From Actinomycetes bacterium (GTDB lineage Bacteria > Actinomycetota > Actinomycetes > Actinomycetales > Cellulomonadaceae), in contig JAEWGQ010000189.1 in NCBI GenBank assembly GCA_023388235.1, forward strand, positions 1 through 7,001: 7,001 bases of DNA, in the 5' to 3' direction. Shown in pieces: positions 6,198 to 7,001 of the stretch. The notes below the pieces were generated by a model. It made no database searches. It was not told the origin of the DNA and saw only the letters and a program-made list of their open reading frames with translations. Position 1 is the stretch's first letter. The number at the start of each line of letters is the position of its first letter. A program made the position numbers and the translations under genes.

Positions 6198-6805
6198 GTG
6201 AGTGACGACGCCCGCACCGAGGAGGCGCGGCCCCGAGAGGACGAGATCCTGCGAGAACTCGAGTCCGTGGGCGTGAGCGCCTCGTCGGTCAGCGCCGGGC
6301 GGACGTCCGGCGTGCGCTACCGGGCCGTGGTCCCCGTCCTCCTGGCGTGGCTCTCAACCGCGTGGACGACCGGCGCCTGAAGGACCAGCTCGTGCGCGCT
6401 CTCTCGGTGCCGTGGGTGGGATCCGAGGTGCGACAGCTTTCTGCGCGACTTCCGCGAGCTGGATCGACAGGAGGCCCGACCGGCACCCGCCTGGGCTGGA
6501 CCATCGGCAACGGGCTCAATGTCCTGTCCAGCGACGCCTTCTGCGACGACTGCGCAGGCTGGTCGTCGATCCGGCGTCCGGCGGAGGCGGGAGATGCTGG
6601 CGCTGGGCAGGCTGAAGTGTCCGGAGGCGGTTGCGCTCTTGGCGTCGTTGGTGGGCGACCCCACGGTCGGTGGGCACGCGATCCAGGCGTCGCCCGCGTG
6701 GCTACGCGGGCGGAGCGTGCGGCACTGGAGTCGGGGGTCTAGGACTTGCGAGCGTGGGTCCGTGCGGCGGCACGGCGCGGGTTGTCCCCGCTGACGCCCG
6801 GCTGA
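6198..6805 (+). pseudogene. Decayed HEAT-repeat domain protein gene
   Basis: The family pattern is split across three frames. It starts at GTG 6198 (MSDDARTEEA, then YRAVVPVLLAWL) and shifts at about 6351-6356 to VDDRRLKDQLVRALSVPW. It shifts near 6431-6438 to FLRDFRELDRQEARPAPA and near 6480-6492 to LGWTIGNGLNVLSSDAF. Near 6550 it moves to LRRLVVDP and near 6580-6592 to REMLALGRLKCPEAVALLAS and GGHAIQA. At the 6691-6712 hairpin it changes to RAERAALESGV. An in-frame TAG (6740-6742) is followed by DLRAWVRAAARRGLSPLTPG and TGA at 6803-6805. Placed end to end these pieces match the order I know for actinobacterial HEAT-repeat proteins (P-V-L-L-x-W-L, L-V-R-A-L, L-G-W-x-I-G-N, A-L-G-R, G-H-A, A-W-V-R). 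The intact family would be a soluble alpha-solenoid scaffold. Most shifts fit single-base losses, so sequencing error should be excluded, although the stop argues for true decay. No connection to the minus-strand module is needed. Confidence 0.75.
6691..6712. repeat. Perfect 9-bp hairpin inside the HEAT pseudogene
   Basis: CGCCCGCGT (6691-6699) and ACGCGGGCG (6704-6712) are exact inverted copies around a GGCT loop. The hairpin lies exactly where the HEAT family pattern changes frame. Very stable GC hairpins promote slippage in cells and compression errors in sequencing, so it may have caused this frameshift by either route. Confidence 0.5.
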
Positions 6806-6857
6806 CCGATACCGCCGTCCGGACCTCCTGCCGTGAGCACGAAGCGGACGCAGGGCC

Positions 6858-7001
6858 TCAGCCCGCCGGCGCCGCGCGCACGGTGTCCGCCACGAACGTC
6901 ACGGCCTCCTGGTCCTCGACCGGCCCGCCGGACTCGTGCCCGTTGTACCGCCAGACCCGCAGGTCCTTCGGCCCGTTCCACTCGCGGTGCGCGGCGACGA
7001 C
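6858..7001 (-). CDS. C-terminal 47 residues of an acetylxylan-esterase-like (AXE1/CE7) alpha/beta-hydrolase
   Basis: The frame is open from the right edge to a TGA at 6858-6860. The visible end contains NGPKDLRVWRYNGHESGG followed by VEDQEAVTFVADTV. P-K-x-h-R-V-x-x-Y-N-G-H-E-x-G-G is the C-terminal signature of the AXE1 family (acetylxylan esterase / cephalosporin-C deacetylase), where the H of NGHE is the histidine of the Ser-Asp-His triad. The enzyme removes acetyl groups from xylan-derived sugars or related esters. The catalytic Ser and Asp and any signal peptide lie outside the window. It ends 52 bases from the HEAT remnant (convergent), and I see no clear terminator in between. Confidence 0.75.
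   Translation of the reverse strand, partial: VVAAHREWNGPKDLRVWRYNGHESGGPVEDQEAVTFVADTVRAAPAG

Noticed and set aside
6412..6794. Separate small plus-strand proteins in the HEAT region
   Set aside because: Each is one fragment of the HEAT family pattern; together they are a single frameshifted gene.

Overview
The window is very GC-rich throughout, with codons ending mostly in G or C. It carries the end of an acetylxylan-esterase-type gene and a decayed HEAT-repeat gene of a kind I associate with actinobacteria. A high-GC actinobacterium, possibly a plant-polymer degrader of the Cellulomonas/Micrococcales type, fits best. This is inferred from composition and remembered families, not from a database match.

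Layout, left to right. Bases 1-182 hold the last 59 codons of an unrecognised plus-strand gene. Bases 183-469 are a convergent intergenic gap with three stem-loops and no gene. Bases 470-4009 (minus) encode a large intact protein that joins a RecB-like PD-(D/E)XK nuclease with a cysteine set, an RNase H-like (YprB/DEDDy) nuclease and a UPF1/DNA2-type superfamily 1 helicase, of the TM0106 type. Bases 4010-4302 are a non-coding spacer with several short palindromes. Bases 4303-5886 (minus) encode an unrecognised 527-residue protein with a mixed alpha/beta N-terminal half, a central helical or coiled-coil stretch and a compact C-terminal module. Bases 5887-6197 are a divergent regulatory region with two hairpins. 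Bases 6198-6805 (plus) are the wreck of a HEAT-repeat protein gene: its family pattern can still be read, but only by changing frame six times and passing one stop. Bases 6858-7001 (minus) are the C-terminal end of an acetylxylan-esterase-like gene.

The centre of interest is the two-gene minus-strand module. An intact helicase-nuclease with two separate nuclease sites sits beside an uncharacterised partner, and both are bounded by ordinary chromosomal genes and a pseudogene. This layout is what an anti-mobile-element (defence-like) module would look like. There is no integrase, transposase, tRNA or CRISPR array in the window to show how it arrived, so the defence role is inference. The partner would be transcribed first. 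The 293-base gap before the helicase gene and the palindromes in it suggest the helicase may have its own control.
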